From: Clostridiales bacterium
GTDB taxonomy: Bacteria > Bacillota > Clostridia > Saccharofermentanales > Saccharofermentanaceae
Length of the DNA stretch: 64,000 nucleotides
Reading direction: 5' to 3'
Assembly: GCA_017551625.1 (NCBI GenBank)
Contig: JAFZLF010000018.1
Coordinates: forward strand, 18,494 to 82,493
Shown here: positions 34,395 to 42,580 of the stretch, in pieces
Layout: the number at the start of each line of letters is the position of its first letter
Numbering within the stretch: the stretch's first letter is position 1
Notes under the pieces: model-generated
Database searches by the model: none
What the model saw: the letters and a program-made list of their open reading frames with translations, nothing else
Told to the model about the DNA's origin: nothing
Made by a program: the position numbers and the translations under genes

Positions 34395-35000
34395 TCAGAA
34401 GGAAAAGGTTTCCCCGATCCCCGACCACTTCTGGTCTTTATCGGATAGATTCAGCGGCGCACCGTCCACCGAGTACCCTTCCGCCGAAGCGCTTCCGCGG
34501 TACTCTCCCAGCAGGCGCGGCCATGAAATGCCGATGGCCGGGTCATTCCAGGCGAGACCGCCCTCATCGTTCGGGTGATAGAAATCGTCGCACTTATAGC
34601 AGAATTCCGCCACATCGGACAGAACGAGGAACCCGTGGGCAAATCCGCGCGGGATCAGGAACTGGTTCTTGTTCTCCTCGGTGAGGAGCTCTCCGTGCCA
34701 CTTGCCGAATGTCGGGCTGTCTTTTCTGAGATCGACCGCTACGTCGAAGACCTCGCCCTTGATCACGCGGACCAGTTTCGTCTGCGGGAACTGCTTCTGG
34801 AAATGCAGGCCGCGGAGCACGCCCTTCGTGCTCATCGACTGGTTGTCCTGCACGAATACGATATCGATGCCGGCCTCCTGCATATCTCTCTGCGAATATG
34901 TCTCCATAAAGTACCCGCGCGCGTCGCCGTGTACGGCCGGCGTGATCAGACACAGTCCCTGTATGCCGTCGAGGTCTTTCTTTACTTCGATCTGTCCCAT
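34395..35000 (-). CDS. rfbC: dTDP-4-dehydrorhamnose 3,5-epimerase
   Basis: 201 residues, full-length cupin epimerase. Key features: VHGDARGYFMETYS, QDNQSMSTKGVLRGLHFQ with the catalytic His, VFDVAVDLRKDSPTFG, and FLIPRGFAHGF. It inverts C3 and C5 of the keto-sugar made by RmlB, the third step to dTDP-L-rhamnose. It lies between rmlD and the acyltransferase in a run of four rml genes. GGAGG lies ten bases before the ATG. Confidence 0.96.
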   Translation of the reverse strand: MGQIEVKKDLDGIQGLCLITPAVHGDARGYFMETYSQRDMQEAGIDIVFVQDNQSMSTKGVLRGLHFQKQFPQTKLVRVIKGEVFDVAVDLRKDSPTFGKWHGELLTEENKNQFLIPRGFAHGFLVLSDVAEFCYKCDDFYHPNDEGGLAWNDPAIGISWPRLLGEYRGSASAEGYSVDGAPLNLSDKDQKWSGIGETFSF

Positions 35001-35022
35001 TATAGTTGCGCCTCCGCTTTCT

Positions 35023-35937
35023 TTATAATTTCGCCTCTTTGAGGTACCGGCTCACGGCATCCTGCCAGGACGGCAGCGGCGTGAAGCCTGCTTTGCTGAG
35101 TTTGGATCTGTCCAGTCTGGAATTAAAGGGCCGCGCGGCTTTGCTCAGTCCGTACTCGGCCGTCGTTACCGGCTCGACCTTCGTCGCAAGGCCGTATTGG
35201 CGGTAGAATTCGCAGCAGAAATCGTACCAGGAGATATACCCGCCCTCGTTCGTCGCGTGGTAGTACCCGTACTTTTCCGTGCCGATCATGTCGGCTAGAA
35301 GTACGGCCAGATCGAGTGTGTAGGTAGGCGTACCGATCTGATCGCAGACGACACGGACGGTGTCATGTGTTTTCCCTACGTTGATCATGGTCTTGATGAA
35401 GTTCTTGCCGTTCAGGCCGAAGACCCAAGCGATCCTTACGATGAAGTATTTGTCGAGGATTTCCGAGACCGCCAGTTCTCCGTCGAGCTTGCTCTGCCCG
35501 TAGACATTCAGCGGCGCGTAGCACTTGTCGTCCGGCTCCCACGGGCGCTCTCCCTGTCCGTCGAAAACATAGTCCGTGCTGATGTAGACCATCTTGGCAT
35601 CGGCGGCCTTCGCCGCTTCGGCGATGAACCGCGTGCCCTCCGCATTGATGCGGCGCACCTTCTCCCGGTTCTCCTCTTCTTCCGCCGCATCGACGGCCGT
35701 CCAGGCAGCGCAGTGGATCACCGCGTCCGGCGCGATCTCCCCGATGGTGGAGAGCACGGCTTCTCTATCTGTGATATCCAGACTCACATAGGGGGCCGAT
35801 TCACAAGCAGACCCGTCGGCGATACCGGAGTAGACCGGCTGGATATCGGATCCGACCACATCAAAACCTCGCCCGGACAGTTCATTTACCACGTCATGAC
35901 CGAGCTGGCCTCCGACGCCGGTGACAAAAATCTTCAT
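35023..35937 (-). CDS. rfbD: dTDP-4-dehydrorhamnose reductase
   Basis: 304 residues, extended short-chain dehydrogenase fold. It has the NAD(P)-binding GVGGQLGHDV, the 'HCAAWTAVD' segment, STDYVFDG, and the catalytic YGQSK pair. It carries out the last reduction to dTDP-L-rhamnose. GAGGTG precedes the ATG. The gene is directly behind rmlB with an 18-base gap. Confidence 0.96.
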   Translation of the reverse strand: MKIFVTGVGGQLGHDVVNELSGRGFDVVGSDIQPVYSGIADGSACESAPYVSLDITDREAVLSTIGEIAPDAVIHCAAWTAVDAAEEEENREKVRRINAEGTRFIAEAAKAADAKMVYISTDYVFDGQGERPWEPDDKCYAPLNVYGQSKLDGELAVSEILDKYFIVRIAWVFGLNGKNFIKTMINVGKTHDTVRVVCDQIGTPTYTLDLAVLLADMIGTEKYGYYHATNEGGYISWYDFCCEFYRQYGLATKVEPVTTAEYGLSKAARPFNSRLDRSKLSKAGFTPLPSWQDAVSRYLKEAKL

Positions 35938-35955
35938 CGTTCACACCTCAAAGCT

Positions 35956-36984
35956 TTACACTTCCGCACGGTTACCGTACATCTTCTCGTAGTACTGCTG
36001 GTATTCTCCGGAGATGATGGTCTCCCACCACTCCTTGTTCTCGAGGTACCACTTGATCGTCTTCTTGATGCCGTCCGCGAACTTCGTCTCCGGCAGCCAA
36101 CCGAGCTCGTTATGGATCTTAGTGGGGTCGATGGCGTAGCGCATGTCGTGGCCCTTGCGGTCCTCTACGTGGACGATCAGGCTCTCGGGCTTGCCGAGTT
36201 CCTTGCAGATGAGCTTGACGATATCGATATTGCGCATCTCGTTGTGTCCGCCGACGTTATAGACCTCGCCGACGCGGCCGTTATGGATGATCATGTCGAT
36301 CGCGCGGCAGTGATCCTCGACATACAGCCAGTCGCGGACGTTGAGGCCCTCTCCGTAGACCGGGAGAGGCTTGTCTGCGAGGGCATTGGCGATCATGAGC
36401 GGGATGAGTTTCTCCGGGAAGTGATAGGGGCCGTAGTTATTCGAGCAGCGGCTGATCGTGACCGGAAGGCCGTATGTCCTGTAGTAGGCCATGACCAGAA
36501 GGTCGGCGCCGGCCTTAGATGAACTGTAGGGGCTGCTGGTATGGATCGGGGTATCCTCTGTGAAGAACAGGTCCGGACGGTCAAGCGGAAGATCGCCGTA
36601 TACCTCGTCGGTCGATACCTGGTGATAACGCGTGATCCCGTACTTGCGGCAGGCGTCCATCAGCACCTGTGTGCCGAGGATATTGGTGCGCAGGAAGATC
36701 TCCGGGTCTTCGATCGAGCGGTCTACATGCGACTCGGCCGCGAAGTTTACCACGATGTCCGGCTTTTCTTCCTCGAAGAGCTTGTAGATCGCTTCCCGGT
36801 CGCAGATATCCGCCTTCACGAAACGGAAGTTGGGATTGTCCATCACGGGCTTAAGTGTCGAGAGATTGCCGGCGTAGGTAAGCTTGTCGATGCAGATGAT
36901 CCGGTAATCCGGATGTGTCTTCAGCATGTAGAAGATGAAATTGCTTCCGATGAAGCCCGCGCCGCCTGTTACAATAATCGTCAT
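35956..36984 (-). CDS. rfbB: dTDP-glucose 4,6-dehydratase
   Basis: 342 residues. The NAD-binding GGAGFIGSNF is at 7-16, followed by NFAAESHVDRSI, STDEVYGDL and the catalytic YSSSKAGAD, all typical of RmlB. It converts dTDP-glucose to the 4-keto-6-deoxy sugar, the branch point for rhamnose and several amino sugars. It could therefore also feed the DegT aminotransferase further along. It begins two bases after the rmlA stop, which indicates coupled translation. Confidence 0.97.
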   Translation of the reverse strand: MTIIVTGGAGFIGSNFIFYMLKTHPDYRIICIDKLTYAGNLSTLKPVMDNPNFRFVKADICDREAIYKLFEEEKPDIVVNFAAESHVDRSIEDPEIFLRTNILGTQVLMDACRKYGITRYHQVSTDEVYGDLPLDRPDLFFTEDTPIHTSSPYSSSKAGADLLVMAYYRTYGLPVTISRCSNNYGPYHFPEKLIPLMIANALADKPLPVYGEGLNVRDWLYVEDHCRAIDMIIHNGRVGEVYNVGGHNEMRNIDIVKLICKELGKPESLIVHVEDRKGHDMRYAIDPTKIHNELGWLPETKFADGIKKTIKWYLENKEWWETIISGEYQQYYEKMYGNRAEV

Positions 36985-36985
36985 A

Positions 36986-37873
36986 TCAATACCTGACCTT
37001 TCCTTCTGCGACGGCCTTAAGGTGCGCCCCGTAAGGGCTCTTGCCGTAGCAGTCTGCTGATTCTATCAGTTTTTCTCTGCTGATCCATCCGTTCTTATAG
37101 GCGATCTCTTCGGGGGCCGAGACCGTGATTCCCTGCCGTTCCGCGATCATCTTGATGAAGATCGCCGCCTCGACGAGGCTGTCCATCGTCCCGGTATCGA
37201 GCCAGGCGAAGCCGCGGCCGAGGAGCTGGACGTCGAGGATCGAGTCCTTCAGATACATCTCGTTTAGCGTCGTGATCTCGAGCTCGCCACGGGCCGAAGG
37301 CTCGACCTGATGGGCCCGGGCCGACACGCCCTTCGGATAGAAGTACAGTCCCGTCACCGCGTAGTTCGACTTCGGGCTCTGCGGTTTTTCTTCGATACTT
37401 GTGGCCTGTCCGTTCTCGTCAAAAGCAACGACGCCGAATCTTTCCGGGTCGTTGACGTAGTATCCGAATACCGTCGCGCGTCCTCTGTCTTCGGCATCTT
37501 CTACCGCTGCGCGCAGAACTTTGCTAAATCCGTTTCCGTAGAAGATGTTATCTCCGAGTACCATCGCGCACGCATCGTCTCCGATAAACTCTTCGCCGAG
37601 GAGGAAGGCCTGCGCCAGTCCGTCCGGTGAAGGCTGGACCTTATACTGCAGCTTCACGCCGAACTGGGAACCGTCTCCGAGCAGCTGCTCGAAGCGCGGG
37701 GTGTCGTCCGGAGTACTGATGATCAGGATATCCTTGATCCCGGCGAGCATCAGCGTGGAGAGCGGATAGTAGATCATGGGCTTGTCATAGACCGGGAGGA
37801 GCTGTTTAGACGTGACCATCGTCAACGGATACAGTCTCGTTCCGGCTCCGCCTGCTAAAATAATCCCTTTCAT
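36986..37873 (-). CDS. rfbA: Glucose-1-phosphate thymidylyltransferase
   Basis: 295 residues. The nucleotide-binding signature [11 protein letters not shown] is at the N-terminus, followed by [18 protein letters not shown] and VLGDNIFYG, typical of RmlA. It makes dTDP-glucose and is usually inhibited by dTDP-rhamnose. It is the first gene of the polysaccharide locus, with AAAGGGG before the ATG and a likely promoter about 40 bases upstream. Gene order rmlA-B-D-C is as in many Firmicutes. Confidence 0.97.
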   Translation of the reverse strand: MKGIILAGGAGTRLYPLTMVTSKQLLPVYDKPMIYYPLSTLMLAGIKDILIISTPDDTPRFEQLLGDGSQFGVKLQYKVQPSPDGLAQAFLLGEEFIGDDACAMVLGDNIFYGNGFSKVLRAAVEDAEDRGRATVFGYYVNDPERFGVVAFDENGQATSIEEKPQSPKSNYAVTGLYFYPKGVSARAHQVEPSARGELEITTLNEMYLKDSILDVQLLGRGFAWLDTGTMDSLVEAAIFIKMIAERQGITVSAPEEIAYKNGWISREKLIESADCYGKSPYGAHLKAVAEGKVRY

Positions 37874-37913
37874 AGTGTTTCCCCTTTCATCTCATTCAGG
37901 AGCATATATACCT

Positions 37914-37942
37914 ATTGTACCGCATTTTCTATCAGTCGATAA
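37914..37942 (-). promoter_or_regulatory. Promoter of the rml operon
   Basis: On the minus strand TTATCG and TACAAT are 17 bases apart, about 40 bases before the rmlA start. The -35 lies inside an 18-bp sequence that duplicates the end of obg. Confidence 0.5.
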
Positions 37943-38022
37943 AGTCGAATTATGTCGCTTCTTTTGTCGGCCGGCAAAGTCGCGGATCGTGGCCCTGTCG
38001 CCCTAGTCGATAAAGTCGAATT
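37934..38022. repeat. 18-bp duplication of the obg 3' end
   Basis: AGTCGATAAAGTCGAATT occurs exactly at 38005-38022, where it encodes the last residues and stop of Obg, and again at 37934-37951 in the obg-rmlA gap. The copies are 71 bases apart in the same orientation. The duplicate supplies part of the rml promoter. It may mark a past insertion or recombination next to obg. Confidence 0.7.
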
Positions 38023-39271
38023 CGAGATCGTAGATCCGGACGGGATCGCCCTCTTTGCAGCCGGCCTTTTCGAGGGCGTCGATGACGCCGTTCTTTCGGA
38101 TCGTGCGCTGGAAGTACGCGAGGGATTCGGGATCGTCGAAGTTTGTGGACTCGAGCACGACGCGGATCCAGTCACCGAGAACGCAGTAGACGCCGTCCTC
38201 GATCTCGATCCTGAACTTCTCTTCCGGCTTGAATTCGTAGAGGGTCTCTTCTTTCGCCGCTTCGACGAGGATCGTCGGCGGGAGCTTGCTGATCTCGGCG
38301 GCGACGTAGTTCACGAGTTCCTGTGTGCCCTCGGCAATCGCCGCGCTCATGAGGAAGACCTTGTAGCCCCTGGACTCCAGTGCTTTTTGAAAGGCATCGA
38401 CGACGGCGTCATCCGCCTGGTCGATCTTGTTCCCGACGACCACCTGCGGGCGGGTCGAGAGGAGAGGATTGAACTTATGGAGTTCTTCGTTGATCTGGTC
38501 AAAGTCGGAGATCGGATCTCTGCCGTCCTGCGCGGATACGTCGACGACGTGGATCAGGAGCCGCGTCCTCTCGATGTGCCGGAGGAAATCGTGGCCGAGG
38601 CCGTTGCCGTCCGCGGCGCCCTCGATGAGGCCCGGGATGTCGGCGACGACGAAGCTCGTGTCTCCGCAATTTACGACGCCGAGCATCGGCTCAAGTGTCG
38701 TAAAGGGGTAGTCCGCGATCTTCGGTTTTGCAGAAGTGATCACGGAAAGAAGCGTGGATTTGCCGGCGTTCGGGAAGCCCACGAGTCCGACGTCCGCGAT
38801 GAGCTTGAGCTCGACGTAGACATCTCTTTCTTCGCCGGGGATGCCGGCTCTGGCAAATTTCGGCGCCTGGCGGATCGCGTTACTGAAGTGGATGTTGCCC
38901 TGGCCGCCGCGGCCGCCCTTACAGATGATCTCTTCCTGTCCGGCCTCGGTAAAGTCGGCGATGATCTTACCGGTCTCGAGGTCCTTCATGACGGTGCCGA
39001 CGGGCACGCCGATGCGCAGGTCCTCGCCGCCCTTACCGTACATCTTTCGGTTCATGCCGTTGCTGCCGTTCTCGGCGACGAACTTGTGCTTGAAGCGGAA
39101 GTTACTGAGCGTGGTCAGCTCGGGGGAGGCATAGAAGATGATGTCGCCGCCCTTGCCGCCGTCGCCGCCGTCCGGTCCGCCGTTGGTGATATATTTCTCC
39201 GTATGGAAAGAGACCATCCCGTTTCCGCCGTCGCCGGCCTTCAGGTGGATCTTCGCATGGTCGATAAACAT
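38003..39271 (-). CDS. obg: Obg/CgtA GTPase
   Basis: 422 residues with the three Obg domains: the Gly-rich N-terminal fold (GGDGGKGGDI and GRGGQGN), the GTPase with G1 GFPNAGKST (165-173), a DIPGLIEGA G3 and a VGNKID G4, and a C-terminal OCT domain (ending RIYDLEFDFID). It assists late 50S subunit assembly and the stringent response. It follows rplU-prp-rpmA as usual in Firmicutes, but here a 530-base repeat-filled gap separates it from rpmA. The start is ATG; a 12-bp tandem repeat lies just upstream. Confidence 0.97.
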   Translation of the reverse strand: MFIDHAKIHLKAGDGGNGMVSFHTEKYITNGGPDGGDGGKGGDIIFYASPELTTLSNFRFKHKFVAENGSNGMNRKMYGKGGEDLRIGVPVGTVMKDLETGKIIADFTEAGQEEIICKGGRGGQGNIHFSNAIRQAPKFARAGIPGEERDVYVELKLIADVGLVGFPNAGKSTLLSVITSAKPKIADYPFTTLEPMLGVVNCGDTSFVVADIPGLIEGAADGNGLGHDFLRHIERTRLLIHVVDVSAQDGRDPISDFDQINEELHKFNPLLSTRPQVVVGNKIDQADDAVVDAFQKALESRGYKVFLMSAAIAEGTQELVNYVAAEISKLPPTILVEAAKEETLYEFKPEEKFRIEIEDGVYCVLGDWIRVVLESTNFDDPESLAYFQRTIRKNGVIDALEKAGCKEGDPVRIYDLEFDFID

Positions 39272-39309
39272 CTCGTTTCCGCCTCCTTTTGATATCTTGA
39301 TCTTGGTGG

Positions 39310-39380
39310 TTATCTTGTAGTTATCTCGGTAGCTATCTTATAGTTATCTCGGTAGCTATCTCGGTAGCTATCTCGGTAGC
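39310..39380. repeat. 12-bp tandem repeat upstream of obg
   Basis: TATCTCGGTAGC occurs four times, with two shorter variants (TTATCTTGTAG and TATCTTATAG) interspersed. It lies within 110 bases of the obg start codon, in its leader or promoter. Copy number may vary between strains and could tune obg expression. Confidence 0.75.
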
Positions 39381-39385
39381 CCCAG

Positions 39386-39632
39386 TCTATGATTTGGTCT
39401 ATGTTTGACGAGAAAGATAGACTGTTTTATAGACTCCGGATCAGGTTCTATGATTTGGTCTATGTTTCGAGAAAAACATAGACCGTTTTATAGACTGCAG
39501 GGCAGTCCCGACACTATGTTCTACACTTTGTCCCACATTTTGCAAAAAAGTGTAGGACATTTTGTAGGATCCTGGTCCAGTCCTACACTTTGTCCCACAT
39601 TTTGCAAAAAAGTGTAGGACATTTTGTAGGAT
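39386..39632. repeat. Four-unit inverted-repeat array between obg and rpmA
   Basis: Two pairs of similar hairpin units. Units 1 and 2 (from 39386 and 39447) carry GGTCTATGTTT with its complement and outer TCTAT/ATAGA arms. Units 3 and 4 (from 39520 and 39581) carry CTACACTTT and AAAGTGTAG with outer TCCTACA/TGTAGGA. Spacing is 61-62 bases within pairs and 73 between them. The two pairs have different stems but the same layout. No coding potential is seen. Confidence 0.78.
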
Positions 39633-39710
39633 TACGCGCATATAAACGAAAAAAGGAAAGGGGCATCTCCAAGTGAACGTGTCACTTATGGGACGACCCC
39701 TTCTTCCATT

Positions 39711-39787
39711 CATTCCATTAACAAGGGAACATCCCCCATCTCATCAATAAGAGAAATCCCTCATTCCATCAACAAGGGAAAGTCCCC
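39711..39787. repeat. Three tandem 25-26-bp repeats downstream of rpmA
   Basis: Three diverged copies of a unit like CATTCCATCAACAAGGGAAA followed by TCCCC, starting at 39711, 39737 and 39762, immediately 3' of rpmA. GGGA and TCCC words within each copy could pair into small hairpins. The function is unknown; they may help end the rplU-rpmA transcript. Confidence 0.65.
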
Positions 39788-39806
39788 GTCGCACCCTTCG
39801 GCAGAA

Positions 39807-40091
39807 TTACTCTGCTACCGGATAAACGCTGACCTTCTTCTTGTCACGGCCCATACGCTCATACTTAACATGGCCGTCGACACGCGCATAGAGCGTATCG
39901 TCGGAACCGATGCCAACATTGGTACCCGGGTGAATCTTCGTGCCGCGCTGTCTTACGAGGATGTTGCCTGCTGCGACGAGCTGGCCGTCACCTTTCTTAG
40001 CGCCGAGACGTTTCGCCTCAGAGTCACGACCGTTCTTGGTCGAACCCATACCTTTCTTATGAGCGAAGAGTTGCAAATTCATCTTTAACAT
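39807..40091 (-). CDS. rpmA: 50S ribosomal protein L27
   Basis: 94 residues. It starts [14 protein letters not shown], the Firmicute form in which Prp cuts after the Phe, exposing the functional N-terminus that reaches the peptidyl transferase centre. The rest is typical L27 ([27 protein letters not shown]). GGAGGG lies eight bases before this ATG. Cleavage is essential in Staphylococcus; the matching protease gene is next door. Confidence 0.97.
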   Translation of the reverse strand: MLKMNLQLFAHKKGMGSTKNGRDSEAKRLGAKKGDGQLVAAGNILVRQRGTKIHPGTNVGIGSDDTLYARVDGHVKYERMGRDKKKVSVYPVAE

Positions 40092-40110
40092 GGTCAAGCC
40101 CTCCATTTTC

Positions 40111-40467
40111 TCATTTTACTTTCGTTGTGACCCGTAAATACTTCGAGCCGTAGTTCTCGCGGACACTTTCCCCGACATCCGAGATGCCCCGGACGATGGT
40201 CTTTAAGATCACCTGGGCGGTTTCCCGCTCCTTCGTGGTGGCCTCATCGGGTGTCCAGACCTCACAGAAATTACTTTCGTTTCCTGTGACCATATAGAAA
40301 TCTTTCCAGCCGAGCTGCTCTTCCAGTGCATTTACCGCAGTGGTGAAAAGCGTCGAGATCGAAGCGCAGATGATATCTTTTCCTTCTTCCTCGTATCCCG
40401 CGTGTCCCTCTGTCGAGAAACCCAGGATGTCGCCCTGCTTATTCTTCCATATGACGATCGTGATCAT
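40111..40467 (-). CDS. prp: Ribosomal-processing cysteine protease Prp
   Basis: 118 residues. The catalytic His22 (TEGHAGY) and Cys34 (DIICASIS) sit at the exact positions known for this family. Prp removes the N-terminal extension of L27. It lies between rplU and rpmA, its conserved location in Firmicutes. Confidence 0.95.
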   Translation of the reverse strand: MITIVIWKNKQGDILGFSTEGHAGYEEEGKDIICASISTLFTTAVNALEEQLGWKDFYMVTGNESNFCEVWTPDEATTKERETAQVILKTIVRGISDVGESVRENYGSKYLRVTTKVK

Positions 40468-40544
40468 TTACAAGCACAACCTTCTTCGACTATTGTCTAC
40501 TTGCTTTCGTCTTTCGACTTCTTGTCTTCCGACTAGCTTACGCC

Positions 40545-40853
40545 TCAGCCGTTGATCGCGGTGATGCGGACGCGTGTGTAAGGCTGTCTGTGGCCGTTCT
40601 TTCTTCTGTAGCCTTTCTTAGCCTTCATCTTGAATACGACGATCTTCTTGTTCTTGCCCTGCTTTACGATCTCGCCTTCAACTGTCGCTTTCAGATCCGC
40701 GCCAGCCTTGATGCCGTTATCGTCAGCCACTGCCAGAACCTGATCAAATGTGATCTTTTCGCCGGCTTCGCCTTCGAGCTTCTCTACGAAGATCTCGTCA
40801 TCGCAAGCAACCTTGTACTGCTTGCCGCCTGTCAGAATTACTGCATACTGCAT
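40545..40853 (-). CDS. rplU: 50S ribosomal protein L21
   Basis: 102 residues. It starts [15 protein letters not shown] and ends with [19 protein letters not shown], the conserved rRNA-binding C-terminus. First gene of the rplU-prp-rpmA operon. A longer open frame upstream is rejected: GGAGGG precedes this ATG and homologues begin here. The 110-base leader after the promoter could hold an L21 autoregulatory RNA, but I could not confirm a structure. Confidence 0.97.
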   Translation of the reverse strand: MQYAVILTGGKQYKVACDDEIFVEKLEGEAGEKITFDQVLAVADDNGIKAGADLKATVEGEIVKQGKNKKIVVFKMKAKKGYRRKNGHRQPYTRVRITAING

Positions 40854-40958
40854 AGAAACGTTTCCCTCCTGTTCATCCAGTCTCGCTGCTTTATCCAAGG
40901 CACTGTTTCCTAAAAAAGGGCACAGATTTAGTAGCCCGGCACATGCGGTCACCGCAAT

Positions 40959-40987
40959 AGAATAGCACGCGTAATGGGGTTCGTCAA
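40959..40987 (-). promoter_or_regulatory. Promoter of the rplU-prp-rpmA operon
   Basis: On the minus strand TTGACG and TATTCT are 17 bases apart, about 105 bases upstream of rplU. This is the best -35 match in the window and suits a ribosomal protein operon. From here to the hairpin array at 41137 I see only an 11-base direct repeat (GGCGCGAGGCT at 41002 and 41071). Confidence 0.78.
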
Positions 40988-41136
40988 GTAGAAAAATCAG
41001 TGGCGCGAGGCTGCTGAAGTGAAAAGTTAAGTTCCATTTCAGGGGGCCGCGAGTGGAAGTCAGTCTTACAGGCGCGAGGCTCGAAGTTCTGTGATTTTCG
41101 CGCGGTCCGAAGGACAGTGCTTTTCGCGCAGGGTAT

Positions 41137-41384
41137 TTGCATAAGACTTCACCACTTTTCATTCTTATGCAACATTTCTCCGAGTGATTTTGCATAAGAA
41201 TATCATAATGTCCGTTCTTATGCAAAAGCACTGTCACTCTTTGCACCTAAGAAATCTCCGATCGTCACTCTTATGCAACAACCCGTCTGGTTTTTTTACC
41301 TAAGAACAACAGAATCGCCAGTCTTATGCAAAACCGAAGGACTTTTAGTTGCATAAGACTTCACCACTTTTCATTCTTATGCAA
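41137..41384. repeat. Five-unit inverted-repeat array with exact 53-bp period
   Basis: TTGCATAAG and CTTATGCAA flank an 18-base core in every unit. Units start at 41137, 41190, 41243, 41296 and 41349, exactly 53 bases apart. Left arms of units 3 and 4 are degraded (GCACCTAAG, TTACCTAAG); all right arms are perfect. Cores differ in sequence except the first and last, which are identical. Spacers are 17 bases. Two right arms run into AAAAGCACT. The array fills the gap between the rplU promoter and the lacI-type gene. No protein is encoded. Confidence 0.85.
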
Positions 41385-41479
41385 AAGCACTTGCTCCGTG
41401 CGTGCACCGGGATCCCCGGACAGTTATTCTGCTCGCCGGGAACCACAAAAAACTCATTTTCACGAATAACGTAAATCTG

Positions 41480-42487
41480 TTACTTGATCTTCTTCACCGA
41501 GGCGCCGAAATCGATGACGGCCTTGAGGCGCACGTTTCGCGGCTCGCCCTCGTACTCGCCCTTCATCCGCTCGAGGAGCATGCGCACCGCGGTCTGCCCG
41601 ATCTTGCGCATCGGCTGGATCCCGATGGTCAGCGTCGGGTTAAAGACATGCGCGATGGTCTGGTTCTCAAAGCCCACGAAGGACACGTCGTCAGGCACGC
41701 GCAGGTTCTTCTCGTTCAGGTACATCACGGCGCCGCACGTCAGGTCATTCCCGCTCGCGAAGACCGCTGTCGGCCGCTTCTTCATCTGCATGAAGCTCGC
41801 CATCGCGAGATACCCGCTCTCCTCAGACACGTTCTGGAGATGCAGAAGCTCCGGTTCCGCTTCGAGCCCCTCCTCGGCAAGTGCTTTTCGGAAGCCCGCG
41901 ACACGGTCATCCGTCGTGATAAAGCCCGGGGCGCCGCCGATGAAGCCGATACGCTTGTGGCCGTTCTCGAGAAGATGCTTCGTGATGCGGTACGCGATAT
42001 CGACATTATCGATCGTAACAGAATCACATGTGATCTCGGGGTGCTCCATATCGACAAAAACGATCGGCACATCCGCCTTCGCCGCGCGGTCGATATCCTC
42101 CTGGCGCACATTGATCGGCTGCATGATGATGCCGTCGATCTGCTTATTAATAAGGAAATTGATTTTGTCGGACGCGCCCGTCGGGTCGGTCTGGGAATAG
42201 TCGCAGATGATCGTGCTATAGCCCGACGCATAGAGCTCCTGGTCGATGCACGAGAGGATCGACACGCCGTAGTAGTCCGCGAGGCTCGGGATCAGGACGC
42301 CGACGGACATGGTCTTTCGGGTCTTCATGCCGCGCGCGACGGTATTCACCTGATAGTTCAGAGTCGCGATCGCATTCTCGATCTGCTGGCGGTTCTCCTC
42401 GAGGACATTGCCGCCGTTGATGAACTTCGAAACGGTTGAAATCGATACTCCGGCCATCTTGGCCACGTCTTTGATCGTCGATGACAT
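41480..42487 (-). CDS. LacI-family transcriptional regulator
   Basis: 335 residues. The helix-turn-helix is IKDVAKMAGVSISTVSKFIN (5-24), followed by the hinge and a sugar-binding-protein-like domain (SVGVLIPSLADYYG; ASGNDLTCGAVMYLNEK; TIGIQPMRKIGQTAV). It would repress or activate sugar-use genes in response to a sugar. No sugar transport or enzyme operon is adjacent, so its targets lie elsewhere. GGAGGGG precedes the ATG. It is 90 bases downstream of the membrane-protein gene of the murC operon. Confidence 0.94.
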   Translation of the reverse strand: MSSTIKDVAKMAGVSISTVSKFINGGNVLEENRQQIENAIATLNYQVNTVARGMKTRKTMSVGVLIPSLADYYGVSILSCIDQELYASGYSTIICDYSQTDPTGASDKINFLINKQIDGIIMQPINVRQEDIDRAAKADVPIVFVDMEHPEITCDSVTIDNVDIAYRITKHLLENGHKRIGFIGGAPGFITTDDRVAGFRKALAEEGLEAEPELLHLQNVSEESGYLAMASFMQMKKRPTAVFASGNDLTCGAVMYLNEKNLRVPDDVSFVGFENQTIAHVFNPTLTIGIQPMRKIGQTAVRMLLERMKGEYEGEPRNVRLKAVIDFGASVKKIK

Positions 42488-42580
42488 AGGCTCCCCTCCC
42501 GTCAGAACATTATCCTCTTATCTTCTCTTCTTGCCCGGCGCTTCCGTCATTCTACGGCAAAAGCACTGTCGCCGCGGCGT

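Noticed and set aside
37952..39292. A 446-codon plus-strand frame opposite obg
   Set aside because: It is the shadow of obg and has low-complexity Val/Asp/Leu-rich content with no motif.
40854..40958. An L21 leader RNA
   Set aside because: The position is right, but I could not find a convincing conserved stem by eye; a covariance-model search would decide it.
40854..41246. A longer N-terminus for L21
   Set aside because: Ribosomal protein L21 starts at MQYAVI in homologues, and a promoter and GGAGGG lie inside the extension.
41137..41384. A set of MITE or REP insertions
   Set aside because: Copies are locked to an exact period at one site and the stem is not shared with the other arrays; no terminal duplications or transposase were seen.
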